From Paenibacillus sp. FSL R5-0517 (GTDB lineage: Bacteria; Bacillota; Bacilli; Paenibacillales; Paenibacillaceae): a stretch of 64,000 nucleotides of DNA. The stretch covers positions 4,960,001 through 5,024,000 of the forward strand of contig NZ_CP150235.1 in NCBI RefSeq assembly GCF_037974355.1, given 5' to 3'. Position 1 is the first letter of the stretch. Each line of letters opens with the position of its first letter. The notes below the pieces were generated by a model. It saw nothing but the letters and a program-made list of their open reading frames with translations, was not told the origin of the DNA and ran no database searches. This document shows positions 8,481-17,073 of this stretch, piece after piece. Made by a program: the position numbers and the translations under genes.

Positions 8481-8933
8481 TTATTCTGTCTGTGCCAGCA
8501 AATTCGGTCCTTGCATCAGATTTTTATGTGCAATCGGAGAAGACATCGTAATCAAGGTCATGTAAGTCCCGTATGGGTCACACTTGTTCTGGAACTCTTC
8601 AAGTCCCTGGATCGTGTCTGTAAGGATTTTCAGCAAGTAGTTATACTCCCCGCTAATCCGATAACATTCCACGACTTCAGGTGACGCACGGCAGAAATCC
8701 AGGAAGGGATAACAATCCCGTGTACGAAAGAGAACATATGCCGTGCTCTGCTTGCCCAATTTGGATGGGGAGATCACCGTACGATATTCCTCGATAACCC
8801 CCTTTTCTTCCATTCGTTTGACGCGTTCAGTCACAGCTGGTTGAGATAATCCGACTAATTTTCCTAATTCGGTCATGGATAATCTCGCCTGATTCTCCAA
8901 GTGAAACAGAATATGCTGATCTATTTCGTCCAT
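8481..8933 (-). CDS. Lrp/AsnC-family transcriptional regulator
   Basis: A 150-aa protein. An N-terminal winged helix (DEIDQHILFHLENQARLSMT, then ELGKLVGLSQPAVTERVKRM) precedes a RAM-type ligand-binding domain (GEYNYLLKILTD). The ATG at 8933 has AAAGGGGTG upstream; the frame extension to 8999 lacks support. Such regulators typically sense an amino acid and form octamers. The serine-hydrolase pseudogene is divergent from it and the amino-acid permease lies beyond. Confidence 0.88.
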   Translation of the reverse strand: MDEIDQHILFHLENQARLSMTELGKLVGLSQPAVTERVKRMEEKGVIEEYRTVISPSKLGKQSTAYVLFRTRDCYPFLDFCRASPEVVECYRISGEYNYLLKILTDTIQGLEEFQNKCDPYGTYMTLITMSSPIAHKNLMQGPNLLAQTE

Positions 8934-9103
8934 GTAATACACCCCTTTAAATACATAAGATATAGGCTGGAATAACCTTAAGTATATCCGATAAATCACT
9001 ATAATACCTTTAGTAATCCATGTAATACAACATTAATCATTTATATAATAAGCACAGTCACAATAATGAATCAAGCATATCACCTGAAGAGAGGAAGTTT
9101 GGA

Positions 9104-10289
9104 ATGGAAAAAAAAAATAAGGCAACATTGCATACTTATGTGGATGAGGCAATAGACCGTGCTATAAGCGAAAACAGAATCGTGGGAACGGTTGTACAGA
9201 TTGCATTAGGAGGAGAACTGATCTACAGCCGGGCTGCCGGTTTCGCAGACAGGGAGCAAAAGCGTACCATGGCAGAAAACGCTCTGTTTCGACTGGCTTC
9301 CGTAACCAAACCCATTGTGTCCACAGCAGCTCTGGCATTGGTCTCACAAGGACAACTGAGTCTGCATGATCCGGTGACTCGCTGGCTACCTGCATTCCGG
9401 CCCAAGCTTGCCAATGGTCAGGACACCCAAATAACCATTCAGCAATTGATGACACACACTGCTGGCTTGACCTATCGGTTTTTCCAAGAAGAGCAAGGAA
9501 CCTATGAACGTGCAGGTGTCTCGGATGGAATGGATTTATCTGAATTAAGTCTGGAGGAGAATCTCCAAAGGATTGCTTCTGTTCCTCTTATATATGAGCC
9601 AGGACACATGTGGAGGTATTCCATCGCGACAGATGTACTCGGAGCTGTTATTGAAAAGGGTAACCGGAATGTCATTAAGAGAAGCTGTTCAATTGCTGGT
9701 TACTCGTCCACTTCATATGAAGGACACTGATTTTGTTGCGGTGGATTCGAATCGGTTGACCGCTGCATACGCTGATAGTTCCGAAGAACCGCGTCTTCTC
9801 CATAATCAATTGGAGCAGGTCCCTTTTATTGAAGGTACTGCCGGTTTCCGGCTTGCCCCCAATCGTGCAAATCAACCTTCGGCTTATGCATCAGGCGGAG
9901 CGGGAATGGTTGGAAGCACCGGAGATTTTCTCACTTTACTTGAGACATTGCGGCAAGGGGGGCAGCCTATTCTTACGGAAGCTGTTGCCACCGAGATGGC
10001 CACGAATCAAATCGGTGAACTCGACATGCCGTATTGGCCAGGAAGAGGGTTCGGCCTTGGATTTACAATACTTAAAGACCCTGTTGCAGCTGGTACACCG
10101 GAATCCCCGGGAACGTGGCGGATGGGCGGAACCTACGGTCACTCCTGGTTTGTCGATCCAAAAGAAGAACTTAGTGTTGTCGCATTCACCAATACGGCAC
10201 TTGAAGGGATGTCGGGAAAGTATACTACCGATATCTGTGATGCCATCTACGCAGGCATTCGTGAAAGCAACGAGGCTGCAAGAATTTAA
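9104..10289 (+). pseudogene. frameshifted beta-lactamase-fold serine hydrolase
   Basis: Two overlapping frames together make a class C beta-lactamase/DD-peptidase-like esterase of about 395 aa. Frame one (from 9104) has the active-site SVTK and the domain through DVLGAVIEK. The continuation (VTGMSLREAVQLL to the stop at 10289) is in another frame. The break is at the GGG at 9658-9660: removing one G restores GAA AAG GTA ACC GGA. The second motif is YSI rather than YxN, and the third is GH in GGTYGHSW. It is either a real recent pseudogene or a one-base sequence error. Confidence 0.8.
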
Positions 10290-10299
10290 ATACGAATAA

Positions 10300-10320
10300 C
10301 CGCCCAATATCATTGGGCGG
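10300..10320. terminator. terminator after the serine-hydrolase gene
   Basis: The stem CCGCCCAAT / ATTGGGCGG with a 3-nt loop is followed by CTTTATTT, between convergent genes. Confidence 0.85.
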
Positions 10321-10348
10321 CTTTATTTGGCGACAATGGTAAGACCTA

Positions 10349-11707
10349 CTATCTGTCACTGCTCAAGTTTCTCTTTTTAAAAAGGTAAATCCCTGCAACC
10401 AGGATAAACCACACCGGCGTGACAAATAACGCCACTCGCGTGTCTTCAGCCAATGCCAATATCACCAGCACAAACGCGAGAAAAGCCAAAATCAAGTAGT
10501 TCGAGAACGGATAAAATGGCAGTTTGAAGCGGCTGCGACTCGCTAGTTCCGGCTGAGTACGACGATATCGGAGATGACAGATCACCATGATGCCCCAGAC
10601 AAAGATAAAGCACACGGTAGACACACTTGTGATCAGCGTAAATACGCCCTCCGGCATGATGTAATTCAAAACAATTGCAATCAAAATAACAATCGTGGAG
10701 AAAAACAGCGCATTGGCAGGAACCTTCCTGTTATTCAGACGTGCAAATGACTCGGGGGCGTTTCGATCCTTTGCCATCGAGAACACCATACGGCTTGTAC
10801 TGAAAATGGCACTGTTACAAGCCGAAGCTGCGGAAGTCAGTACCACGAAATTCACAATTCCTGCGGCAGCCGCAATTCCCACAGCGGCAAACACCTGTAC
10901 AAACGGACTTTCAGTCGGCACAATGGCGTTCCACGGGTAGATACTCATAATAATCAGCAGTGCGCCAACATAGAAGAGCAGTACCCGGATCGGGATCTGA
11001 TTAATTGCTCTCGGAATAACCTTCTCCGGGTTCTCCGTCTCTCCAGCAGTGAGTCCCACCAGTTCCATGCCTACAAAGGCGAAAACTACCATCTGGAACG
11101 ATATGATGAAGCCATGCAGTCCATTCGGGAACCATCCCCCATGACTCCACAGATTGGTGAAGCTTGCAGGACCCTGATCCGTTGTAAAACCTTTGAAAAT
11201 CATATATAAACCAACCACAATAAGTGCCAGAATAGCCACCACTTTAATCAGGGCAAACCAGAATTCCATCTCACCAAACAACTTGACCGTTGCCAAGTTC
11301 ATAATTAGCAAAATGACTAACGCAATTAACCCTGGCATCCACTGCGGTACATTCGGAAACCAAAACTGCGTATATAAACCAACGGCGGTAATATCGGCCA
11401 TGGCAATGGAAATCCAACAGAACCAATAGGTCCAGCCTGTAATAAATGCCGCCATATTTCCCAGGTAATCACGCACAAAATCGACAAAGGAATGATACTG
11501 CAAGTTGCTTAAGAGCAGCTCCCCCAATGCACGCATGATCAGGAACAACACAACACCCGTAATAATGTAGGCAAGCAAGATGGATGGTCCTGTCAGTTGG
11601 ATCGTTTTGCCTGCTCCCAGAAACAAACCTGTCCCGATCGCACCTCCGATCGCCATCAATTGCACATGTCGGTTCTTTAATCCCCTTGTTAACGTTTCTT
11701 GCTGCAT
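10349..11707 (-). CDS. cycA: D-serine/D-alanine/glycine-type amino-acid permease
   Basis: A 452-aa APC-superfamily (AAT family) permease with 12 membrane segments. The N-terminal LKNRHVQLMAIGGAIGTGLF, the segment MRALGELLLSNLQYHSFVDF, and the stretch NFVVLTSAASACNSAIFSTSR are close to E. coli CycA and Bacillus AapA as I recall them. It should import small neutral and D-amino acids using the proton gradient. The ATG at 11707 was preferred to a TTG two codons earlier. The gene symbol is by family resemblance only; a broader-specificity AAT member is possible. Confidence 0.75.
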   Translation of the reverse strand: MQQETLTRGLKNRHVQLMAIGGAIGTGLFLGAGKTIQLTGPSILLAYIITGVVLFLIMRALGELLLSNLQYHSFVDFVRDYLGNMAAFITGWTYWFCWISIAMADITAVGLYTQFWFPNVPQWMPGLIALVILLIMNLATVKLFGEMEFWFALIKVVAILALIVVGLYMIFKGFTTDQGPASFTNLWSHGGWFPNGLHGFIISFQMVVFAFVGMELVGLTAGETENPEKVIPRAINQIPIRVLLFYVGALLIIMSIYPWNAIVPTESPFVQVFAAVGIAAAAGIVNFVVLTSAASACNSAIFSTSRMVFSMAKDRNAPESFARLNNRKVPANALFFSTIVILIAIVLNYIMPEGVFTLITSVSTVCFIFVWGIMVICHLRYRRTQPELASRSRFKLPFYPFSNYLILAFLAFVLVILALAEDTRVALFVTPVWFILVAGIYLFKKRNLSSDR

Positions 11708-11815
11708 GATCAACCACCACTCTCTTTCTGCACATGCTCTCTACGTTGAAAAATAATATTAATCATCATATAATAATCTGCCCAGAATACATATCCCTCT
11801 TTATATATTTTTTTT

Positions 11816-11876
11816 GCACAGCAAAAAGCATGTCCCACACGTCATGGATATGATAGGGGGTATGCTCTTTGCTGTG
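11816..11876. terminator. large hairpin upstream of the permease gene
   Basis: An imperfect stem of about 20 bp (GCACAGCAAAAAGCATG / TATGCTCTTTGCTGTG) is followed by a T-rich run. It could end transcripts coming from the right, or be an attenuator. No gene overlaps it. Confidence 0.6.
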
Positions 11877-11936
11877 TTATTTTGTTTTAATGAACCTGAC
11901 ACACGTTATTTGCTCCCATTGGCCCAGATCTGAGAA

Positions 11937-12031
11937 CTAACGAATCACAAAGACGCTATTTCGTGGATTCACTGGATTTTTAAGGTTTGGAAGCCCTTTT
12001 GTGACGAAATAGCGTTATTTAGGTTCGTTAA
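11937..12031. repeat. imperfect inverted repeat, copy A
   Basis: Arms of about 28 bp (core ACGCTATTTCGT / ACGAAATAGCG with outer AACGAA / TTCGTT) enclose about 40 bp. A second copy lies at 15828-15910. It resembles a short non-coding mobile or REP-type repeat. The rest of 11880-12133 shows nothing else recognisable. Confidence 0.7.
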
Positions 12032-12133
12032 ATATCGAAACCTTTGATGATCTGCCAATTAAGGTGCGGTAGGTTCGTTAGCGGTTGGGCGAGGCGGAAT
12101 TCCTTTTGAGACAGTACCTGATTATGTACATGT

Positions 12134-12382
12134 TTACCATACATACCTAAGGAAATATATTAAAATATAAACCACACATAGAACGGCAACGATTAAAGAG
12201 GTAATCGCTAGTGGTCGTTCGTTTTTCCAAACTCGAATCGCATTAGCAACATTAATCATCCATAACGCAAGATAGTTAATAACACTCGAATAAGAATGAA
12301 ATGAGTTGAACACGATCATAATCATCCCTACGACCCAGACGAACCAAAACCAAAGTGGAATTTTTAGAAAAAGCTGCTTCAT
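12134..12382 (-). CDS. small membrane protein, paralogue A
   Basis: An 82-aa protein with three hydrophobic segments (residues about 8-25, 33-50, 58-78) and an aromatic-rich N-terminus. It is a near-copy of the protein encoded at 16013, with the same length and about 17 substitutions concentrated in the middle. The C-terminal half is almost unchanged, so both copies appear to be kept as coding sequence. It lies directly downstream of the sigK 3' fragment. The function is unknown. Confidence 0.65.
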   Translation of the reverse strand: MKQLFLKIPLWFWFVWVVGMIMIVFNSFHSYSSVINYLALWMINVANAIRVWKNERPLAITSLIVAVLCVVYILIYFLRYVW

Positions 12383-12557
12383 TATGTTGTACTCCTTATA
12401 TATTAAATCGGTCTATGTACAAGATATTCTTCAACGTAGATATAAATCCCTTTATTTAGGTTATAATCCTAAATAATTAATACAATTTAGATCCAATTTT
12501 AAGCATCTTCATAGTAAAAAGGGCCCCGATAAAGGCGCCCTCTGGTCTGTTAAAAAA

Positions 12558-12836
12558 CTATTTTTGCTTATAAAACTCATGATACAGCTTCATTAACGCC
12601 CGCTTCTCAATCCGTGATACATAAGAACGTGAGATGCCAAGTTCCTTTGCAATTTCGCGTTGAGTTCGTTCTTCCCCGCCTGCTTCCAGACCAAATCGAC
12701 CGATGACAACTTCCTTCTCCCGATCATCCAGGATATCTAGATTGCGATAAATTTTGCTTTTCTCAATCTTGAGCTGTACCCGATCTACGACATCATCAGC
12801 TTCTGTGCCAAGGATATCGATCAATGTAATTTCATT
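12558..12836 (-). pseudogene. sigK: sigK 3'-terminal fragment (second copy)
   Basis: It encodes the last 92 residues of sigma-K (from NEITLIDILGT to HEFYKQK), including sigma region 4 with its helix-turn-helix ISRSYVSRIEKRALMK. The sequence is almost identical to 16567-16845. Upstream of 12836 the similarity stops abruptly after ATTTCATT in plus-strand reading, and the frame runs into unrelated residues (MEYNELSLLNS...). It lacks region 2 and cannot act as a sigma factor. It is probably left from a duplication or a previous insertion in sigK. Confidence 0.9.
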
Positions 12837-12914
12837 AACACTAAATGGCTGTCGGTGTTTATAACATTTTGAATTCAATAAACTCAGTTCGTTATATTCC
12901 ATTATAAAGAAAAA

Positions 12915-12942
12915 AGAGAACTTTCTATAAGGAAAGTTCTCT
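12915..12942 (-). terminator. terminator after the 92-aa gene
   Basis: A perfect 11-bp stem (AGAGAACTTTC / GAAAGTTCTCT) is followed by six Ts on the minus strand, just after the stop at 12950. Confidence 0.85.
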
Positions 12943-12949
12943 TTTTTTA

Positions 12950-13228
12950 CTAAGCATAACTGTGACGGTTGTTACTTTTTTTTTCGTTATCGGTCTCTGA
13001 TTCAATTTCTTTTAACTTTTTAACAAAGAGATCCATATGCTTGCTCGTATCTATTATCAACTTTGCATCCAAATTAATTTTATTCTTTTCGAGTTCTTTT
13101 CTTTGTTCGTAGATATTATTAACTTGTTCGATAATTTTTTTGTATTTTTCTGGCGTAATTTGTCCCTTGTCTAAAGAGAGTTCGAGAAACTTTTTCAGGT
13201 AAACCACGTCATTATCTCGAATATTCAT
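12950..13228 (-). CDS. small charged helical protein
   Basis: A 92-aa protein that is highly charged and probably all-helical (many Lys/Glu, with a heptad-like EQRKELEKNKINLDAKL). A good ribosome-binding site (AAAGGAGTG) precedes the ATG. It follows the GAF-domain membrane protein on the same strand and has its own strong terminator, so the two probably form an operon. No family was recognised. Its position beside a holin remnant suggests it is phage-element cargo. Confidence 0.6.
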   Translation of the reverse strand: MNIRDNDVVYLKKFLELSLDKGQITPEKYKKIIEQVNNIYEQRKELEKNKINLDAKLIIDTSKHMDLFVKKLKEIESETDNEKKSNNRHSYA

Positions 13229-13294
13229 CTCTGTTCACTCCTTTAAAACACATTATAAGCATTAATTGTTGTGCTTTACAATAGTATATACCCA

Positions 13295-14179
13295 TTATCT
13301 AAGGTTATTCTCATCGTCGTCATCGTCGTCATCGTCGTCCAACCAAAATGAACTGAAATCAAAAGAAGAAATATTCTCTCTTTCCTTGCGTTGTTCAGTC
13401 ATTAATCGGAGTACTGTAAGCAATTCTTTAAGACAAAGTTCAATGACTTTTGTATATGCCTCTGCAATGATCTCAAGTTCATCCCTAACAACATTTTTAG
13501 CATCTACTGTTACTACACCAAGTTCTCCAACCGGCACAGCAAGTATCGCTTTGTATTTACTTGTTGTAGGGGAAGATTTATACCATTCATAAGAGTTATT
13601 CACTTCATCCTCTTTGATTGTCCTTTTTAATCTGAATGCTCTCCCAGCAATTGAATGGTCAACATTTAGTGACTTATTATTAACATGTTCCGTTTGAAAA
13701 CCTGCACTTGCATGAATTAGTACCAGTGTTCTATCTTCTGATTGGTATAACCAAAGACCACATCTATGCATTTCTCCTGGATCAAATTTCATGTCTGCTG
13801 CCATTGAATCAATTATTCTGTTTAATAAGTTTTTAATTTGATTATGCACTTCAATCAATTCACGTTCTTCTTTATTGTATCGTATGTCTGACAACGTCTT
13901 TATGTGAGAAGCAACGTTGCCTAAAGCAGTATGATACAGGGATGACACTTCATTTTTGAATTTATATTCTGTATCCAATGTTCTAATCTGTTCTTGCATT
14001 TCTTTGATATTACTTTCCTTATCTAAGACTTTCGTAATTTGCCGAGCTCCTTTGGATAACAAATAAGAAATATAAAAAAATAGAATGATTACTGATATTC
14101 CTATGATTGTGAATACCCAAGTTGGCATTCGTGCGATAACCTCTTTAACAATGTCTCCAGTAGCACTCGTGAGATACAT
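13295..14179 (-). CDS. membrane-anchored GAF-domain protein with poly-Asp tail
   Basis: A 294-aa protein. One membrane helix (residues about 18-44) is followed by a coiled coil (about 45-120), then a GAF-like sensor domain (RCGLWLYQSEDRTLVLIHAS through ILAVPVGELGVVTVDA). The end is acidic, with nine Asp in a row. The ATG at 14179 was chosen because GGAGGG precedes it; the ATG 12 nt earlier contains that site. The Asp run is a 9-bp repeat in the DNA (13313-13339) and could change length. The likely role is cytoplasmic ligand or redox sensing at the membrane; the output is unknown. Confidence 0.7.
   Translation of the reverse strand: MYLTSATGDIVKEVIARMPTWVFTIIGISVIILFFYISYLLSKGARQITKVLDKESNIKEMQEQIRTLDTEYKFKNEVSSLYHTALGNVASHIKTLSDIRYNKEERELIEVHNQIKNLLNRIIDSMAADMKFDPGEMHRCGLWLYQSEDRTLVLIHASAGFQTEHVNNKSLNVDHSIAGRAFRLKRTIKEDEVNNSYEWYKSSPTTSKYKAILAVPVGELGVVTVDAKNVVRDELEIIAEAYTKVIELCLKELLTVLRLMTEQRKERENISSFDFSSFWLDDDDDDDDDENNLR
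13313..13339 (-). repeat. in-frame microsatellite encoding nine Asp
   Basis: Three perfect copies of GACGACGAT in the coding strand near the end of the GAF-domain gene. Confidence 0.9.
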
Positions 14180-14252
14180 ATGACCCTCCATTTATCTATT
14201 TATCCTTATAATAAGGTCTCTAATAATATTTTCCAATAAAAAAATAAAAAAA

Positions 14253-14275
14253 GACCCTGCCGCAATAGCAGGGCC
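14253..14275 (-). terminator. terminator after the holin remnant
   Basis: The stem CCCTGC / GCAGGG is followed by TTTTTTT on the minus strand, immediately downstream of the holin stop. Confidence 0.8.
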
Positions 14276-14282
14276 TTTCCTC

Positions 14283-14630
14283 TTAGCTGGCAATTCTGCC
14301 ACCAGCCTTTTGTGCTTTATAATCAACAACTGCTTTTTCAATAGATGCCCGAATTTCATCTCCGGCAACATCAATTCCCACAGCCTCCAATTGATCACTT
14401 GCGTATTCATATGCCTTATTAAGTTTGACATCACCCTCATATTCCTTATACAACGTTTCAGCCTAAGCAAATGCCTCCTTACCAATCTTGTGCAGTACGG
14501 TCTTTCTCATTGGTGTGTGCGTTGTAGTATGCTTCTGCTCTCTTTTGTGCCTTCTTGATTGCTCCGGTAATCACAGTAGTTGCCCATGCGATAAGTGCCA
14601 GTACAATCGTTTCCAGATATGGCTGTGCTT
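14283..14630 (-). pseudogene. broken LLH-family phage holin
   Basis: Reading the minus strand from the IS boundary gives a membrane segment (YLETIVLALIAWATTVITGA) and a charged helix (KKAQKRAEAYY), then a stop. In the next frame there is a stop within EAFA, then AETLYKEYEGDVKLNKAYEY and DEIRASIEKAVVDYKAQK. This is the layout of LLH-type phage holins. The gene has lost its N-terminus at the IS end and has a frameshift plus an in-frame stop. It shows that prophage DNA once lay next to sigK here. Confidence 0.7.
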
Positions 14631-14702
14631 TGGAGCTAGAATAAAAAGTGGACACCCGTTAACGGACGGAAGGATAATAAGACTAACGGAGGTTTCCACA
14701 AG

Positions 14703-15017
14703 AGAGAACAGCGGCAACGATACAACGAAGAATTCAAGAAACAAACGGTCAAATTCATTCAAGAGCAGACGAAGACACTTGGAGATTTGGCAGAAGAACT
14801 CAACATTCCAGAAAACACGTTGCACCAATGGATGAGTGAGTACCACGAACTAAAGCATGAGCCTGTTCCCAGCGTAGATCGAGTGAAGGAACTGGAAGCA
14901 GAGCTTCAAGCGATGCGCCGGTTGCTTCAAGAGAAACACCACTCGCTTGCGGATACACAAGAAGAACTGGCGATTGTAAAAAAAGCAGTGCACATCTTCA
15001 GCAAACCAAAGAGCTAA
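14703..15017 (+). pseudogene. IS3-family orfA (helix-turn-helix subunit), start lost
   Basis: The frame reads REQRQRYNEEFKKQTVKFIQ, then a helix-turn-helix (LGDLAEELNIPENTLHQW) and a leucine-zipper-like coiled coil (VKELEAELQAMRRLLQ). It ends at TAA 15015-15017. GGAGG lies about 10 nt before the first shown codon, but no ATG, GTG or TTG stands where the start is expected, so the start appears mutated. Confidence 0.7.
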
Positions 15018-15802
15018 GATTTCAGTTTGTGGAAAACCATCGCTCCGAGTTTTCTTTGGAGAAGATGTGCAGTACCTTTCAAGTATCACGGAGCGGATAT
15101 TACAAAATGGCGAATGGACCGAACCAGCATGCGGCAGAACCGTAAAGACGAGGTCATGAAGCGTATTCGGTATCATTTTTACGACCACCAGATGCGGTGT
15201 GGAAGCCCTAAAATTACGTATCTGCTCCATTTAGAAGGGTTGCGAATCTCTTCCCGTACCGTCAGTATATACATCCGTCAAATGAATCTTCGTTCTGTGG
15301 TCATGCCCAAATATCGCGTTCAGACGACGGATTCCAAACACAACCATCCCCTTGCGCCGAATACGCTGAATCAGCAATTTAAAACGTCCAAACCGAATAC
15401 GGTATGGGTTACCGACATCACCTACATTGCTTGCCGAGAAGGTCGTCTATACCTCGCCAGCGTTCTGGATTTGTGCACACGTGAAATTGTAGGCTGGCGT
15501 CTATATAACCATATGGAAACCAGTTTGGTGATGGGTGCACTGGAGGAAGCTTACAAGGCCAAACGCCCTGCTCCGGGATTACTCCATCGCTCGGATTGCG
15601 GCTCTCAATACACGTCAAAAGAATACGTGGAGCAACTAAAATCATACGGAATGGAATCAAGTATGAGCCGCCGGAAGAGGCTTATACTGCCATCTACCAG
15701 TACATTGAGCTCTATTACAACCGCAAGCGAATGCATGGCGCGTTAGGGTATCTTTCCCCTGCTCGTTTTGCGATGAAATTTACGGAAAAATCCGCAGCGT
15801 AG
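15018..15802 (+). pseudogene. IS3-family orfB (DDE transposase), frameshifted and deleted
   Basis: The first part (LRFQFVENHRSEFSLEKMCSTF) is in one frame and the rve core is in another, with a break near 15130-15145. The core shows WVTDITYI (first Asp) and HRSDCGSQYTSKEY (second Asp; normally DRGSQY). After SSMSRR about 60 codons are missing, including the catalytic Glu, and the frame shifts again to EEAYTAIYQYIELYYNRKRM. It cannot encode an active transposase. Confidence 0.85.
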
Positions 15803-15827
15803 TGTCTGCTTTTTTGACATAGGTCCA

Positions 15828-15910
15828 CAGAGACGCTAATTCGTGATTTACTGGATTTTTTAGGTTCGGAACCCCTCTTATGACGAAATAGCGTTATTGA
15901 GGTTCGTTAA
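15828..15910. repeat. imperfect inverted repeat, copy B (truncated by the IS)
   Basis: Same arms as the repeat at 11937-12031 (GACGCTAATTCGT / ACGAAATAGCG). The outer part of the left arm is missing at the IS end. Confidence 0.65.
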
Positions 15911-16012
15911 ATCCTGCAACCGTTGATGATCTGCCATTTAAGGTGCGGTAGGTTCGTTAGCAATTGTGCGAGGCGGAATCCCTTTTGAGACAGTACCTGA
16001 TTATGTACATGT

Positions 16013-16261
16013 TTACCATACATACCTAAGGAAATATATTAAAATATAAACCACACATAGAACGGCAACGATTAAAGAGGCAATCGCTAATGGTCGATCG
16101 TTTTTCCAATTTCGAATCGCATTAGCAACATTAATTATGATTAACGCAAAAAAGTTGATAACACTGGAATACCATTGAAATGAGTTGAACACGATCATCA
16201 TAAATCCTACGATCCAGACGAACCAAAACCAAAGTGGAATTTTCAGAAAAAGCTGCTTCAT
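16013..16261 (-). CDS. small membrane protein, paralogue B
   Basis: An 82-aa, three-segment membrane protein paralogous to that at 12134. It lies downstream of the intact sigK 3' half on the same strand, separated from it by the hairpin at 16389. It has the same promoter-proximal sequence and start context as copy A. It is not recognisable as a known family and may be part of the ancestral sigK neighbourhood. Confidence 0.65.
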   Translation of the reverse strand: MKQLFLKIPLWFWFVWIVGFMMIVFNSFQWYSSVINFFALIIINVANAIRNWKNDRPLAIASLIVAVLCVVYILIYFLRYVW

Positions 16262-16388
16262 TATGTTGTACTCCTTATATATTAAATCGGTCTATGTACA
16301 AGATATTCTTCAACGTAGATATAAATTCCTTTATTTGGGTTATAACCCTAAATAATCAATATGATTCAGATCCAATTTTAAAGATATC

Positions 16389-16430
16389 AACAGACAAGAG
16401 GGCTCCCGCTAAGGAGCCCTCTTGTCTGTT
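16389..16430. terminator. terminator downstream of the sigK 3' half
   Basis: A perfect 18-bp stem (AACAGACAAGAGGGCTCC and its complement) with a 6-nt loop. Copy A has a decayed version near 12515-12550. Confidence 0.8.
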
Positions 16431-16463
16431 TAGTAATTTCTTTGCTTATCCAATCTGTTCTGA

Positions 16464-16525
16464 GGATATCGATCAGTGTAATTTCATTTCCCTCTTTGTC
16501 CGTACCAATTTCAGAGAGCGCAGTG
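16464..16525 (-). pseudogene. decayed sigma-factor fragment
   Basis: The minus strand reads ALSEIGTDKEGNEITLIDIL, close to sigma-K HDPIGTDKEGNEITLIDIL but with clear base differences. It is surrounded by unrelated sequence. It is a third sigma-K-like remnant in 4 kb, older than the copy at 12558. Confidence 0.6.
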
Positions 16526-16566
16526 TATCTAATCTTCGATCTTCATGCATCCAGCTACACCAGCAA

Positions 16567-17073
16567 CTATTTTTGCTTATAAAACTCATGATACAGCTTC
16601 ATTAACGCCCGCTTCTCAATCCGTGATACATAAGAACGTGAGATGCCAAGTTCCTTTGCAATTTCGCGTTGAGTTCGTTCTTCCCCACCTGCTTCCAGAC
16701 CAAATCGACCGATGACAACTTCCTTCTCCCGATCATCCAGGATATCTAGATTGCGATAAATTTTGCTTTTCTCAATCTTGAGCTGTACCCGATCTACGAC
16801 ATCATCAGCTTCTGTGCCAAGGATATCGATCAATGTAATTTCATTGCCTTCTTTATCTGTACCGATCGGGTCATGCAGAGATACGTCTTTGCGTGTTTTC
16901 TTCAAAGAACGCAGATGCATAAGTATCTCGTTTTCAATACATCTCGCCGCAAATGTGGCAAGCTTCGTTCCCTTGCCTTGTTGAAAACTTTCAATGGCTT
17001 TGATCAAACCGATGGTTCCGATGGAAATCAGATCTTCCTGATCTTCACCCGTATTGTCGAATTTCTTGACGAT
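16567..17073 (-). CDS. sigK: sigma-K, 3' part (C-terminal half)
   Basis: It encodes the C-terminal 168 residues of mother-cell sigma factor sigma-K from the recombination core (HIVKKFDNTGEDQEDLIS). This includes the rest of region 2 (GTKLATFAARCIENEILMHL) and region 4 (TQREIAKELGISRSYVSRIE). There is no promoter or ribosome-binding site at its 5' end in the integrated state. It becomes expressed only when joined to 53127-53336. The equivalent in B. subtilis is the spoIIIC half. Confidence 0.95.
   Translation of the reverse strand: MVKKFDNTGEDQEDLISIGTIGLIKAIESFQQGKGTKLATFAARCIENEILMHLRSLKKTRKDVSLHDPIGTDKEGNEITLIDILGTEADDVVDRVQLKIEKSKIYRNLDILDDREKEVVIGRFGLEAGGEERTQREIAKELGISRSYVSRIEKRALMKLYHEFYKQK

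Larger units (their letters stand above)
11947..12836. repeat. duplicated segment, copy A (direct repeat with 15828-16845)
   Basis: The order inverted repeat, small membrane gene, then sigK 3' fragment occurs twice in the same orientation about 3.9 kb apart. The sigK part (12558-12836) differs from 16567-16845 at a single base that I can see, while the small-gene part has clearly more differences. Copy B also contains an extra 180 bp (16389-16566). Confidence 0.85.
14631..15827 (+). mobile_element. degenerate IS3-family insertion sequence
   Basis: About 1.2 kb with imperfect terminal inverted repeats: the left end starts TGGAGCTAGAATAAAAAG, and the right end in reverse starts TGGACCTATGTCAAAAAA. 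It contains an orfA/orfB transposase pair. No clear target-site duplication flanks it. The left end cuts the holin gene; the right end cuts inverted-repeat copy B. Transposase damage suggests it is immobile. Confidence 0.8.

Noticed and set aside
8297..8551. Histidine-rich HELH repeat ORF on the plus strand
   Set aside because: Produced by the 12-bp tandem repeat and the terminator; starts inside the MFS gene without a ribosome-binding site.
14192..14485. 97-aa minus-strand ORF
   Set aside because: It is a shifted frame of the LLH-holin remnant; the biologically sensible reading is the broken holin.
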